Positions 1 through 12,485 of a DNA stretch of 64,000 bases are shown piece by piece. The stretch's first letter is position 1. Every line of letters begins with the position of its first letter. The DNA is from Chrysomallon squamiferum (taxonomy: Eukaryota; Mollusca; Gastropoda; Neomphalida; Peltospiridae). The DNA lies in the NCBI GenBank assembly GCA_012295275.1, contig CM022670.1, forward strand, positions 10,532,083-10,596,082. Reading direction: 5' to 3'. The position numbers were made by a program, and so were the translations under genes. The notes under the pieces were generated by a model, which saw nothing but the letters and a program-made list of their open reading frames with translations, had not been told where the DNA came from and made no database searches.

Positions 1-1650
1 TCGTAAAATACGATTCCATCAACAGCGAAAATCAATTACCTTCTGATTATTTCGATATTTACACAGCAGATTTAAGTCATGCACCATTCATTGTGTTTAA
101 CTGCCCCCTGAACATCAAACATTTACAAAAGTATTATAACTTTAATATCAGGAAAGCGTCTCTATGTATTTTTTTGTTTTTTTTTTTGTTTTGCGTTAAG
201 CTGCACTGGCAGATTAGGAACAACTTAATTTCTCGTAGAATGCATTCTTCAAAGTCGCAGGGGAGTGACGGTGATGGAACTGAGGTGAAAATGCAATAAA
301 TCCGAGAAGACACGAGGTGATGTCATGACAAGACTTTTAAATTATTTTTTAATGGATAGATTTTTTAATTTTTTTATTTTTTATTTTTTTTTTTTTTAAT
401 TGTTACCACTCCATTATCTTCTTTTAACTCTTAGAGATTAAATTTAATTTAATTTTCTTTTCTATTCACTTTCTCATAAAAGGAACTGATAGTTTCAAGC
501 GTACTGACCTTCGCTAGAGCTGAAAAGAAATAGACTGGTTCTCGTATCAGTCGGTGGCTGCATAAAAAATCGGTATATTTTAGTGGATGATAATTTCTCT
601 TAATTTCATTTAAAAATAAATAAATAAATAAATAAATAGTGATATCTTAAATTACGTACAGGGACCCATGAATAATTAATAAATAATCCAAGTTAACATT
701 AGGGTAGTACTGATTAGAAACACATAAAACTATATAAAAAATATGAAATTAAAACTCGCTTCAAATTACATTTTACTGTGATAAATAATAAAGGAAATTA
801 TATTTATCAACATCGTCATCATATATAATAATCATCATAACCATCATCACCGTTATTATTTAACTTTTGCTACCTCTAAGTTAAAATGGCTTCAACTCGC
901 AAAGGTCTCAAGCCACAGTTTGAAAAACAAAATCTTTTCAAAGACGTGTAGACTGGCGTCATTTGTATTTGATCTCTTTGCAAAAAGGCCAATAGAAGGA
1001 GACCTATGTGGCGAGCGTTGTTTGTTTTACAGAAATGTATAGTTTAGTATCAATGAATCAACTCGTATTAGCAGTGACAGGTTATAATATAAAGCTAGAG
1101 TTATGGAAATGGATTCATTATGGAAGCGCCTAAATCAACATTAAGCTCCTACGTTTGAGCACATTAGTTGCCAAACTTAAGGATTTAATGTCGTTACCCA
1201 CCTAAATCAAAACACCACTTCAATTATTTTCAGATGGGTTATGATCTTAAATGTTTAGTACAAAAGAATGTGCGTTTAATGCATCGTATCAATAGCTTTT
1301 CGAAAGGTTAAAAAATACTTTTAATCGAAAATTATTAGACTGTTTGACGGACTTATTTCTTTGTGATTTATTGTTCTCAAATCCGGTGCATAAAAAACAG
1401 TGTCAAACACTGAAAATATTCACAAATCTGACTGTTAAATCCTACAACTGCCTTCACAGAAATGTTGAGGATTAAGTAGAATAAACGTGTAATACCTTAA
1501 TTTTGTACTTTCTGAATTTTTAGTTTTACTTTATCTCTCGCTCAGTTTTTCTGTCTCTTGTTGTGTCTGTATAGCTATCTGCCTGTCCGACTGTTTGTCC
1601 ATCTATTTATCTACAACTATCAAAATACCCCTTTCTATCAATCCATCTAT
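1..1650. other. AT-rich intergenic DNA
   Basis: No gene is supported here. Short open frames are interrupted and show no splice-consistent coding pattern. The stretches at 1-300 and about 880-1500 are of higher complexity than the surrounding T-runs and A-runs and could hold regulatory elements, but no specific motif decides this. Confidence 0.6.
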
Positions 1651-1688
1651 TTATCTATCCATCCATCCATCCATCCATCCATTTATCA

Positions 1689-1691
<3 letters not shown>

Positions 1692-1779
<88 letters not shown>
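1692..1779. repeat. (CT)n microsatellite
   Basis: An almost pure CT dinucleotide tract, preceded by an ATCC tetranucleotide run at about 1656-1681. The Ser/Leu-rich open frames across it are products of the repeat and not genes. Confidence 0.95.
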
Positions 1780-3900
1780 ATTACAATCTCTTTTTTTTTC
1801 TCTCATTATCTATCTCACTTTATCTTTTAATAATTTTGTTTTCATTTTCTTACTCTCTCACTTTATCTTTACAAAACATGATATGTTCAAAATAATTGCT
1901 AAAAATATTTCTAAGCAGTTAGGTGTCATTAAAAAAAACCTCCACATATTCAATGATTAAGATTAAAAACAAATAATAACAGTAATATATCGCTCAGCTG
2001 TTTTAATAAAGACCAATGAAAATTTTTTTAAAAATTGAGTATTTTCAAAATTAAATTAAATCTAAAAAAAAAAAAAAGAATAATCAAACATGAAATCTGT
2101 ATCAGTTTATTTTTTCGTTTCTTTCTTATTGGGTTTTTTTTCTTATTTTCTTTGTTTCTCTTTTAAATCAGATTTGCTACAGCTAAGGAGTAGAAATAAT
2201 TAATTGAATTTTTCTGTTCGTTTCGTATTTTTTCTCTCTTTCTCTCCTTCTTTGTTTTTATTTTGACATTACTTGAAGTTTCAGGGAACACATTTTATCA
2301 TCTGCTTGATTACGACTGCCAATCACCTAGTCCTTGAGAGGAAATCGAAAATTTGGAGTCCCGAGTGCTTCAGTTAATTTTCTGTTTATCATTGCTTCTA
2401 ATTAAATACGTTTCTTTCTGGCCTCGCCAAATTCAATTAGAATCCGTGTGTTTATTTTCGGTGTCGTATTTTTACTAAGAAAACTGTGGGTGAAAAAATT
2501 TGGACGTATCTGCACTCAATGATGAGCGATGATCCTGAAATAAAAAGATAAAAAAAATAATAATAATAAAAAGATTAATCCTGTTTTGTGTATCTTGAAA
2601 ACTATCTGATCGCAGAGCTGATCTAATCCTTGTGTCTCCAGTTCTGGTTCAGCGTTTGTAATGTTCTAAGTACGATAGAAATCTTGCATGAAGAATATGT
2701 TTTACGTCGAGATTTGAATTTTTAATATCAGTTGGTTATTTATCATCATCTCCTCTTACTTCCCACTGTTATTAAGTTAAGAAGTTAGTTATTATTAGAC
2801 CGATAGCCAGTTGCCTAAATGTGTGCATGCATATACACGCCCATGCACACACACACACAGACAAATACATACACACTGACCTTGGATTAATGATTAAATT
2901 GTTAGCTTGAACAATGATAGGTTGCAAGATCATGCCCATTGTCTTCTTCCACTTTAGATGAACAACAACTTGTTTCCTGTATGCACATAAAATATTACTT
3001 GCTCTAAATAGATTAAAGTATTCGCTGACTAAAAGACAATGTATTTCCCTCTCGTGGAGTTATATAATCATTAGTATAAAAAATGTAAAACATAGATTCA
3101 TATGTTAACATTAATTCATCCTCGTTTTAATTTTATAAACTTTTCTTTGCATTCTTTCTGTTTTCTTTCTTTTTATATATTTTTTGTACAGTTTTTTAAT
3201 ATTTCATTTCACCCATACATATTAACTGACATATATATTCATCCACACATACACATACACGTATACGCAGACTCCCTCATACACACATACACACGTAATG
3301 ATATAGAGGGGTAAATAAAAAGATTATTCCATTTCAGTAACAAATTCCCAGGAGCACTGAAAAAAATATAGGTCAGAGAAACTATTTGATTTCTTTAAAA
3401 AAAAAAAGATACTAACTACACAATTACTAACAGCAAACACAATTATTATTATTAATTTTTGTCGAGAAAATGTCAGTCGAATAGTCTAGGAAACACGGGA
3501 GATATAAACAATAATTCGTTAAATACATTTAAAATAAATATTCTAAAATGCTGTCAGTCATGTGAGATGGGTAAAAAAGGGAAATGGAAAAAGAAATGAT
3601 TTAGCACTAATAAAATTCATATTCTTGTTTGTACATGAATGATTAATTGTAATTCAATTTTTTGGCGAGTGTGTAGTGTATATTCTAATCAACTGTCTTA
3701 TTGTGAGATTGTTTTTTTTTTTGTCCTAAACCGTTAATTCAAATAAATATTATCTTACATACATACATACACATACCCATACACTTTTATATGTATCTAT
3801 GCATCTACGTGTATATATTATCTATGAATATAGGTGTATATATCTATGTATGTATGTGTATATGTGGAGCATTTCATTATGTATTAGTATATATGTATGC
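1780..3900. other. AT-rich intergenic DNA
   Basis: No coding exon is supported. The stretch at about 2280-2480 is more complex and less AT-rich than its flanks and could be a small conserved element. The rest is T-rich and A-rich sequence with short CA and TACA runs. Confidence 0.55.
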
Positions 3901-3907
3901 TTTTCTG

Positions 3908-4088
3908 TGTGTGCGCGTCTGTGTGTGTGTGTCTGTGTGGGGGTGTGGGGGTGTATGTGTCTATGTGTGTGTGGGGGGGTGTGGGGGTGTATGTGTCTAT
4001 GTGTGTGTGTGTGTGTGTGTGTTTGGGTGGGTGTGGGTGTGTGTTTGGGTGGGTGTGGGTGTGTGTTTGGGTGGGTGTGGGTGTGTGT
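3908..4088 (+). repeat. G-rich GT minisatellite
   Basis: A GT/GGGTG-rich tract. Its right part (4021-4086) is three perfect copies of a 22-base unit that contains the runs GGG-T-GGG-TGT-GGG. Runs of three or more G separated by short loops on the plus strand fit a G-quadruplex motif. Open frames on both strands here are artefacts of the repeat. Confidence 0.9.
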
Positions 4089-4442
4089 TAGCATGAGTTG
4101 AATGTTTTCATGGAATGATGGCCTTGAGAAAGAAAAATAACGTAAATACTTTCACACATCATAGATAAACAGTTTACATTACAATGAATCATTCGCGTGC
4201 GGACGAGAATATGATTTCTCTCAATTTACTAGAAATAAAAGAAGTTTTCCCTGAAATCTATTCCATCGTGAGTTGTTTTGTCGTCTCTGTCGATATGCAT
4301 TGCAGTCTGAAAGTCAGGTAATTGTGTCCGATTCTTGTCCTTGACTTCAACATGAGAGTTACCTCCCCATTATGCTTTTTTACAGAAACATTTTATGAAT
4401 GTAAAGCTTGTTATGTTATGGATGTCGCTTGTCGTTTCTTTT

Positions 4443-4620
4443 GATGTAGTAGTAGTTGCTGTTCAACGGGAGCATAAGTCTAAGTGTGGATAATGGTAAT
4501 AGTAGCAATGCTAGTAATGGTAGTAGTAGTAATAATAACAGTTCAGAAGGTGTAGCAATAGGTGGAGTGGTAGAAACAGTAGTAGTAGTAGTAGTTGTTG
4601 TTGTTGTTGAAATCATTAAT
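4443..4620. repeat. imperfect trinucleotide repeat (AGT/TGT/GTA)
   Basis: A decayed trinucleotide array of AGT, AAT and TGT units with scattered changes, next to the TC/TA tract at 4685-4795. The Asn/Ser-rich and poly-Val open frames in it come from the repeat. Confidence 0.7.
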
Positions 4621-4676
4621 ATCTCTGTATGCCTGTCTCTGTCTTTCTGTGTTCTGTCTGTCTGTCTGTATGTATG

Positions 4677-4798
<122 letters not shown>

Positions 4799-5575
4799 GA
4801 AAAATATTTTTAGTCAAAAACAATTTGTTATAAAATTAAATAAAATATATTGCAACACATTAAGTCTCTGTGTTTGTTTTTCCTTCCTACATTTTTATTC
4901 TTTTTCCAAGACATTATGTCATTTTAATACGTAAACATAATTTGACAAGAAAGTAAAAAAAACAAAAAAAACAAAAAAAAAACGTAGCCATATTGTTTGT
5001 TTTTTTCTTTTGTCAGTCAGCTGAAGTGAAACTTCTGGTCGTGCGTTCTTCATCCATAAAACTTAAACATCATTAAATTATTCCAGTGCGTAATGAAATG
5101 GTTTTAAAACAAGATTAATATCGATTATTAATTCTGATTTAATATGCCATGAAGCAACATCCACCTCGAGAAACTCAATTACTTTCAGATGTAAAAAGGT
5201 GATAAAAATAAATTGAAATCCTTGGATAACGCCTATAATCGTATAAACAAAATTTCACCTCGGTAACAGTTTCAGCTGTAAAATGGTGACAAAAAGAAAA
5301 ATCTCGGAATATTAATGAAATAAATAAAATTTAATTGCGCCATGAATTTTATGTTCCCGACGTCGAAGATTTTGCTTTCGTCGCTATTTTTGTTTTTTGT
5401 TCTTTTAATTGCTATAAATTGTTGTTTTAGTACTTACTCTATTATTTGCTACTATTATTTGCATAATTGTATAATTATAATTTGGAGATTGTTATTATTG
5501 CTTCTACTATTATTTATTTACTTATCTATTAATTCATTCATTTTATTTATTTATTTTATTTTATTTATTTATTTA

Positions 5576-5691
5576 TTTGTTTGTTTGTTTGTTTGTTTGT
5601 TTGTTTGTTTGTTTGTTTGTTTGTTTGTTTGTTTGTTTGTTTGTTTGTTTGTTTGTTTGTTTGTTTGTTTGTTTGTTTGTTTGTTTGTTTG
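5576..5691. repeat. (TTTG)29 microsatellite
   Basis: Twenty-nine uninterrupted copies of TTTG, flanked on both sides by short TTTA repeats from which it probably arose. The Cys/Leu/Phe/Val periodic open frames are artefacts. Confidence 0.95.
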
Positions 5692-5805
5692 TTTATTTAT
5701 TTATTTATGTTTGCTGGCATTTTTTCAAACCAATCTATTTCTTTGTCTTTTGTCTTTTCTCTTCTTTTTCTTTTCTTTTTTTTACGTATTTAGTTTATGA
5801 AAAAT

Positions 5806-6480
5806 TGCGTCCTGGAGGGCTGTGAATTGGTTGCCCGCCAGAAGCAGATGTCAGCCGCAGACAGCGTTTCATGACGCTGAACGGGGATCGTTTAAATGAC
5901 CCCTTGACCTTCAGAAAACTTCGAATCTGTGTCTTGAACTTATCTGGAATCGATGGCATCTAATAATGACTTGATTTTCCAATCCAGTGAAGGGCAGAAT
6001 AAACGCCGAATTGGATCTTGTCCTAGGGGAATGTGTTTGGTGACGCTCCAAGCGAATTTGATGACTTTCCATGGCAGACTGAAGTAAATAATGACCAAAG
6101 AAAATTGCGTTAAGCCGAATGCACCATGTCATTGGGTGAACAAAAGCGTCGTTCATCACCTTTCGAGGAAACCGGCCTTCAAAATGTCGATACATCCTCC
6201 ACTTCATTTGCGCCCTCGTGATGGAATTACCTAACTCATTATTCACAGAAAATATTCAACCGCGCGCTGGCATTTCCATTTGACAAACTGTTTGTCGTGT
6301 TTCGTAACGGTATTCATTCTGCATCAATTCAAATTTTAAACGTCTTAAATAACGACACGAGTCTTCACAGATATATTGGCAATTTAGGCATCAGAGGAAA
6401 AATGTACGCCGGCGATCGGGAAGGATTTTGAAAATTTATTTCAAATTCATTCGGGAATTTGGTTATCGTGTTTGAGACGT
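5806..6480. promoter_or_regulatory. candidate non-coding regulatory element
   Basis: An island of complex sequence, clearly richer in G and C than the surrounding repeats. A 111-codon open frame on the minus strand (5911-6246) has no family I recognise and no convincing splice sites, so I prefer a non-coding reading. Visible motifs include a forkhead-type GTAAATA at 6084-6090 followed by TAATGACC, and an ATCGAT. The assignment is inference from composition; conservation in related species would decide it. Confidence 0.35.
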
Positions 6481-7366
6481 GGCCCAAGAGGCTCGTACTA
6501 AAGAAAGTATTATTAAAAACCTCTCAGTATTACTTGTTTGTTATTTTTCTCGAAATTATTGATGAAAAGGCTGCTGTCGATTGCAAAATAACAATGATTT
6601 GTCCTGGCACTGCAGAATAGTGATTAATGTTTGATCATTTACAGATCCCTTCCGGTTTTCTTCTCTTAAATATCCGAGTTTAAGATGAGGGAAATGGAAC
6701 TTTGTGGTTTGTTTTTGTTTTATTGGGGTTGTTTGTTTGTTTGTGGGGTTTTTTTTACATATTATTTTCTTAATTTTCATCTCTTTTTTTTTTTTGTGAA
6801 TTTATAAACAGAATCTGACAACTATCAAACTATTTCGATCATGAGTGAAAAAAAAAATGTCTTTATTAAACCATTTTCCTTCATAGCCGATATATTTTCT
6901 TTCTTTTTTTTTGGTTATTATTATTATTATTATTACTAGCAGTAGTAGTTGTAGTAGTAATAGTAGTAGTAGTACTAGTAGTAACGATCTTTCTTAAACA
7001 TAAATTATTTATTATTTGAACACAGCTGGTTTTTTGTTTTGTTTTTTCTTTTTCTTTTTTTAAACTGTGTCTGGTTGCTTTCCTATTGTTTTTCTTTAGA
7101 TGTTTCTTTTATTTTATTTTACTTTTTCGTTTTTTCTTTATTTATATATTTGTTCTTCTGTTTGTTTTGTTCGGGTTTCCTAGTGTTTTTCTTTAGATTT
7201 TTATTTTATTTTATTTTACGTTTTCGTTTTATTCTTTATTTATGTATTCGTTCTTCTGTTTGTTTTGTTTTGTTTTTTGTGTGCGTGAGGTATTATTGGT
7301 CGCCTTTGTGAAGACATGAAAGTAAATCTCTTTATTTTTAGTTATATTTACCACATGAGATTCAGG
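6481..7366. other. T-rich intergenic DNA
   Basis: Mostly T-rich sequence with an imperfect AGT/TAG trinucleotide run near 6940-6985 and two similar TTTCTTTAGATTTTTATTTTA-like stretches near 7090 and 7190. No gene is supported. A TTTATT at 7331-7336 reads AATAAA on the minus strand and may serve the gene end just to the right. Confidence 0.5.
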
Positions 7367-8374
7367 TCAGATGCAGGTAGGTGGCTTCATAATCTCCTCT
7401 GAAAAACAAATTAATTAAAAATGTTCAAATTGTAATAAACAGTAATAAATACAACAAGCAGTATACTTACTAATTCCAGAATCTGACTTGTTTGAAGAAG
7501 AAACCAAAAGATTTATTCATGGTATTTGAATAGTGTACAGAAAAAAAAATTAACGAATTATTCAAAAATCACTTCCATTTAACTTGTAAACAGAACTCAC
7601 TGAACTAAATCTTATATCGATTACTTCCATTTAACTTGTAAACAAAACTCACTGAACTACTTCCATTTAACATGTAAACAGAACTCACTGAACTAAATCT
7701 CACATTGATTACTTCCATTTAAAATGTAAACAAAACTCACTGAACTAAATTTCACATTGATTACTTCCATTTAACTTTTAAACTGAAATCACTGAATTAA
7801 ATATCACATTGATTACTTCCATTTAACTTTTAAACTGAACTCACTGAACTAAATCTCACACTGATTACTTCCAATTAACTTATAAACTGAACTCAGTGAA
7901 ATACTTCCATTTAACACGTAAACAGAACTCACTGAACTAAAATGTTACACCTTACATTGATTACTGAAATAAATCTTTTATTGATTACATCCATTTAAAT
8001 TGTAAACTGAACTAAATGTTACCTTACATTGATTACTTCCATTTAAACTGCAAACTAACAGTTAACGTATTACTTACTGCCCGCTGCTTTGAACTTTGCA
8101 GTCTGAAAAAATCGCACATATTAAAATATATTTACTTATACTGGAATACATTTTTAAAAAAAAAAAACAAATCAGTGACAAATTAGTGAAAGATTAGGTT
8201 CTAAAAAACTAACTCTTCAGATAGCCAGCTGAATCTGTCCTATGTCATTAATTATTAGTTATTTTAATATGTCACCTTAACTTTTCTTATGTTCTGTCGA
8301 AGTTCCTCCATTTTAACTTCAGGGTCCTGTGTTTGGCCAGCAGGAGCATTAGCGTCAGTTCCAGATTCAGATGT
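7367..8374 (-). CDS. 3' end of an unidentified minus-strand gene
   Basis: Three short exons join in frame: 8276-8374 (33 codons, acceptor TTTCAG, donor AAG/GTGACA), 8078-8102 (25 bases, acceptor TTTTTTCAG, donor GCA/GTAAGT) and 7367-7398 (32 bases, acceptor TTTTTCAG, ending in TGA). The predicted C-terminus has a Ser/Ala/Gly-rich part, then a charged helical part with KMEELRQNIRKVK, and ends in KPPTCI. An AATAAA lies 31 bases beyond the stop (7331-7336). I do not recognise the family. Upstream exons, which would lie to the right, were not found. The middle exon is small enough to occur by chance, so the model rests mainly on the first exon and on matching phases. Confidence 0.4.
7566..8050. 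repeat. minisatellite array, unit about 54 bases
   Basis: About ten diverged copies of a unit that reads ACTTCCATTTAA, then a TGTAAAC-like part, then CTCACTGAACTAAAT and a short CACATTGATT spacer. Two copies lack the spacer, giving a shorter form of about 39 bases. The array fills the presumed last intron of the minus-strand gene. Confidence 0.9.
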
Positions 8375-8627
8375 CTGAAACATCATAGTTTAATCTGATA
8401 TAATATTTTGTAATAATTTTTATTTATTATCTGAACCTGCATATCAAAAACAAACAAAAAATAAAAATAAATAAATAACATCCATATGTGTGTATTAATA
8501 TTTTTATCACTTAAATAAGCTTTACGTTAAAATAAAATACAATTTAAAAAATATGATAATATTCTGCTACTATATTTTATTTTATTTTATTTTTTTCTTG
8601 TTGTTTTTTGCGGGGGTTTGGGGGTGG

Positions 8628-8747
8628 TCAGTCTTGATTTTTTGGAGTTGTTTCTTTTTTCAGTCTTGCCAGTAATATGCATTCAAGCAAAGAAATCTTC
8701 ATATGAGAAACACGGTGATCTCTGCTAAAAATGCTTAACTGGTCATC
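8628..8747 (-). other. possible alternative exon of the unidentified gene
   Basis: A TTTCAG acceptor is followed by 39 open codons beginning DDQLSIFSRDHRVS and ending at TGA 8628-8630. No good donor is seen inside it, so if real it would be an alternative last exon upstream of the three-exon chain. It may also be chance. Confidence 0.2.
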
Positions 8748-8749
8748 CT

Positions 8750-9170
8750 GAAATAATTAAACTTCCATACGTAATGATATTATACAGGACGCACATATAT
8801 TTATCATTAAATTTGATTCCGAATTGAGGTAATGTTCGAAAACATATACTTGCATTTCTGGGTAACCACAGGATAACTGTATATTTAATACAATTATTTA
8901 AAAATGTATAAGATGTTTTGGTTATGATTATCAGTCTGCAAAATAAATATTTTTAGAAAAGCAACAGTTATTCATAATGAAATATTGTTTAAATTATCAA
9001 AGCAAATTACGTTTAATTTATGTCAGATTTATTTATGTCAGATATATATATAAAACTATGCTATATTTTAATACCTTATTCACGTAGTTATTATAAATAT
9101 CTTATTTTATTATAAAAAAATATATATTTTTTGTATTGACTTTTATTTTTTTATTATGATTATTTGTTAG

Positions 9171-9229
<59 letters not shown>

Positions 9230-9300
9230 AATTAAACGCACATGACCAATTTCTTGTTATTAAATTTCTCAAAACGTGCTAGACCAAAATTCCATCTGTT
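8750..9300. repeat. AT-rich DNA with (ATT)n tract
   Basis: AT-rich sequence without a supported exon. A pure ATT tract of about 50 bases occupies about 9176-9227. Confidence 0.7.
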
Positions 9301-9990
9301 CAGTAATATATATGTCATGTGGACTTCAAGTTTGAACGTTCCTGTCAATATACTTCATTTTCGTACAAGACGGCGGAATCGAAAATAATCATAATCTTGG
9401 CTACCGGTCAATTTATTAAAAGACCTCTAACACGAAATAACCGGTCAACACCGGATCAGTCGTCTGCTTCTGCTGTCATCGATTACTCCGCTGCACGTGA
9501 TACACCGGGACGCTGGCATTACTTTCACCCGACCTTTGACCTGCACGGGATCTTATTAATGGCATCAATTTTTGGCTGTCATCTGACTGCTGCGATAGGG
9601 TAAATATCAGATCTGTCTATCAGACCGTACAGTGAGTGACACGTTTTTCGGTCTAAGTCGTTTTAATAAGTCTTAATATCCTCCAGATATAACTATCGCC
9701 CGCTCGTTGGCTCTGACGGACAAAATGAACGCCATTTGCCCAGAAGGAAAATGGAAATCTCGTTAGGAGCCCGTTCCGAAACTGGCATGTTCAGCACATT
9801 TATCGAATGAGCCATCTGCTGTGTTTTCTAACATTTCATGTGTTTCTTCCAGCTTTCAGATGTTCTGTCAGATTAGTCCGTTGATACCCAGTTCGATACG
9901 TAGAGCTGGAAAAGTCTGTGACAACCGTACCAGCCTTATCGTATTCTGATGTCGACTTACAGTTACAGGCAGCGGGTTCCTAACGTGGAA
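9300..9990. promoter_or_regulatory. candidate enhancer-like island
   Basis: A block of complex, GC-richer sequence in a very AT-rich setting. It contains a direct repeat read on the minus strand as AGGTCAAAGGTCG (9530-9542), close to the DR1 site of HNF4/RXR-type nuclear receptors, and three ACCGG cores (about 9403-9408 and 9439-9454) like Grainyhead sites. A 94-codon open frame on the plus strand (9319-9603) resembles no protein I know. The regulatory reading is inference. Confidence 0.35.
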
Positions 9991-10191
9991 CTGGCTCGTG
10001 TCCAGTGTTAAATATAGATACAAAATGATGACGCATATAAAATTAAACACATATTCACCCTGTTTTATGGGAATGCAGGCACAACCATGTATAAATTCCA
10101 TTCGTGTTTCTACACATTTATTAATAACCACACACTTTATGTATGATTGTTTTCAGTGCTTTTGTAACGTAGTATTTTGTCAGTTTCTTCA

Positions 10192-10200
10192 CACACACAA

Positions 10201-10242
<42 letters not shown>

Positions 10243-10357
10243 GTCAGACTTGTAAAACAACAAATTGATTTTAAATTGTAAATCAGATTATCTTCATAAC
10301 AAATTCTAAAAGTGTACACAAACATTCGTTATGCATGTATATGTTTGTATGTATGTA

Positions 10358-10415
<58 letters not shown>
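10192..10415. repeat. (CA)n(TA)n and (TATG)n(TG)n microsatellites
   Basis: A CA tract running into TA at about 10192-10242, then about 95 bases of unique DNA, then TATG units at 10337-10361 running into a TG tract to 10415. The two tracts are near-complementary and could pair. Confidence 0.9.
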
Positions 10416-10418
<3 letters not shown>

Positions 10419-11231
10419 ACTTGTATGTATTTGCATGCGTATTTAATTAGCGATTACATACATATCGCTCAAGAATTCAAATTATTTTTCCATTATAAGG
10501 CCGGATCCAAGAAAGGACAAATCACCATCATTGTTGTGTACATAACCTTCAAGAAAATTATCAGTTTATAATGAAGACAAAATAGAAGGGCGCAACCTTA
10601 CTCCATACTCAGAATCTGAACACGGTTTGCATGTTCCCTGTAATTATTATATTTCTGCCCATATGTCCATTATTATTTCATTTTATTTCCGAATATACGG
10701 GCATGCTGACTTCAAAGACGGTGCCATTTTAAGTGCTAGTGAAAATGACTTTTTATATTGAAAAATTCATTAAGACTTCAAAAGTTATTTTTGCTTCTTA
10801 ATTACTGACGAGAAGAAGAAGAAAAACAAGAAAGAAAGGCGAAAATTTGTCAATTTGTATGCAATTCTGCTGCCTGTGTCGTTCTGTTCCTTTGCTTATA
10901 TTGTTATTTGCTTAAACGTGGTAGCCAATGAATATTTGTTTGTTGTTTGTTGTTTTTGTTTTTAATGGGTTTTTTGTTGTTGTTTTTGTGGGGGTTTTGT
11001 TTATTTATTTTATTTTATTTTATTTTATTTTATTTTATTATTTTTGTTGGTGTTTTGTTTTTGTGGGGATGTCTTTCATTTATTAAATGTGTACATTGTT
11101 ACTGATGACTGAATTACGACAGTAATAACATTAATAGCACGAATTACAATAAAAAGAAAGAAATACATTCAGAAAAAATATTTCAAAACATTATAATTAT
11201 AATACTGACAACAACAACAACATCAACAACG

Positions 11232-11274
<43 letters not shown>

Positions 11275-11772
11275 TATTAATATTAATAATTTTAATAATA
11301 ATAATAATAATAATTAAGGAAAAACTTAAGTTATAATAATAAAAATTAAAAAAACCCAATGAAACGACATTAAAACAAAGAAAAAGGAGGGAAGAAAGAT
11401 TAGAACATGCAGGCTGTTGCATTAGATTCCGACATGTTGTTACATGCAAAACCATCTGCGTGACCTCCAGAGATGAAAGGCAACGTAATTGGTTATCTGA
11501 ACGGCGATTATAATGGCAGTGTCGTTTTATGGCTTTATCCCTGTACTTGTCGACAGCAGAAGTCGTTTGTAGTACCTCAACTTCTGTCACTAATATTAAG
11601 CTGGTTAGCCTGGTAATGACATACTGGCGTGTGTCTCGGAGACAGTCAGGGTAGAATCTGGGGTGGGTGTTTAGGTATGATGGTTTTTTTTTTGTTTTTT
11701 GTTTTGAGGTGCAAGAAAGATAACTGTTTATTGTTTTATTTGTTGCAAATAATTAGCGGTTCTATACATTAA

Positions 11773-11807
<35 letters not shown>

Positions 11808-12480
11808 TGTGATTTGCCTCAGTATTTCGTTTATCGTAATTGTTTTGTTGGGGTTTTCTTGTTGTTGTTGGTTTTTTATGCGTCTCCATGTATACGCTGG
11901 AATCAAATATCAGCGAGTGTTTTTGTGCAAAGGAATTTGGATATTTATTTTATAGCTGTCGATGTTTCTTTCTTTGTTATTTTTAGGTTTTATGATTTAT
12001 TTTATTATTGTTTTACATGATGACTGGTTTAAGGACCACAATGGAAATGACTCTTACTTTTTGAGCTATTCTTGATATTCATTCAATGTACTGGTATAAT
12101 TATAATATATAACGTGTGTTTTTTTTCGTTTGTTTTATATTATACATGCTAAAAGGTTTTTTAATATTTAGTGCTGTTGAACACCTGACAGATTTATTTA
12201 TTTATTGGCCTCAATATCTATCCAAAGATCAATTCAAATATCAATTCAAAAACGTAGACATGACATTAATTCAGTATGGTATTCTACTTGCCGATATCAT
12301 TAATAAAAATATAAACAAAAATAAGCACATTTAAAGAAAATGGTTAAAATAAATTTGCATACCCAACATTAACATACTTATAGCATTTTTCTCCTTCTTT
12401 GTCTTATTGTTTCTCTTGTGGCAATTACTACCGAAAAAATTTGTCTCATGAAAATTAGCCTTATTTAAGAAAATTTCTTT
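10416..12480. other. intergenic DNA with one complex island
   Basis: No gene is supported. About 11400-11640 is more complex; it includes TTTTATGG at 11525-11532, a core like posterior Hox or Cdx sites. Left of it is an imperfect AAT array (about 11220-11320). A TG tract occupies about 11774-11810. The remainder is T-rich. Confidence 0.5.
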
Positions 12481-12485
12481 CTAAA

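Noticed and set aside
3791-4101. Cys/Val/Gly-rich and His/Thr-rich open frames around 3.8-4.1 kb
   Set aside because: All are translations of the GT-rich minisatellite on either strand.
5342-5825. Open frames up to 152 codons across 5342-5825
   Set aside because: They consist of the TTTG repeat translated in three frames; no start context, splice sites or family.
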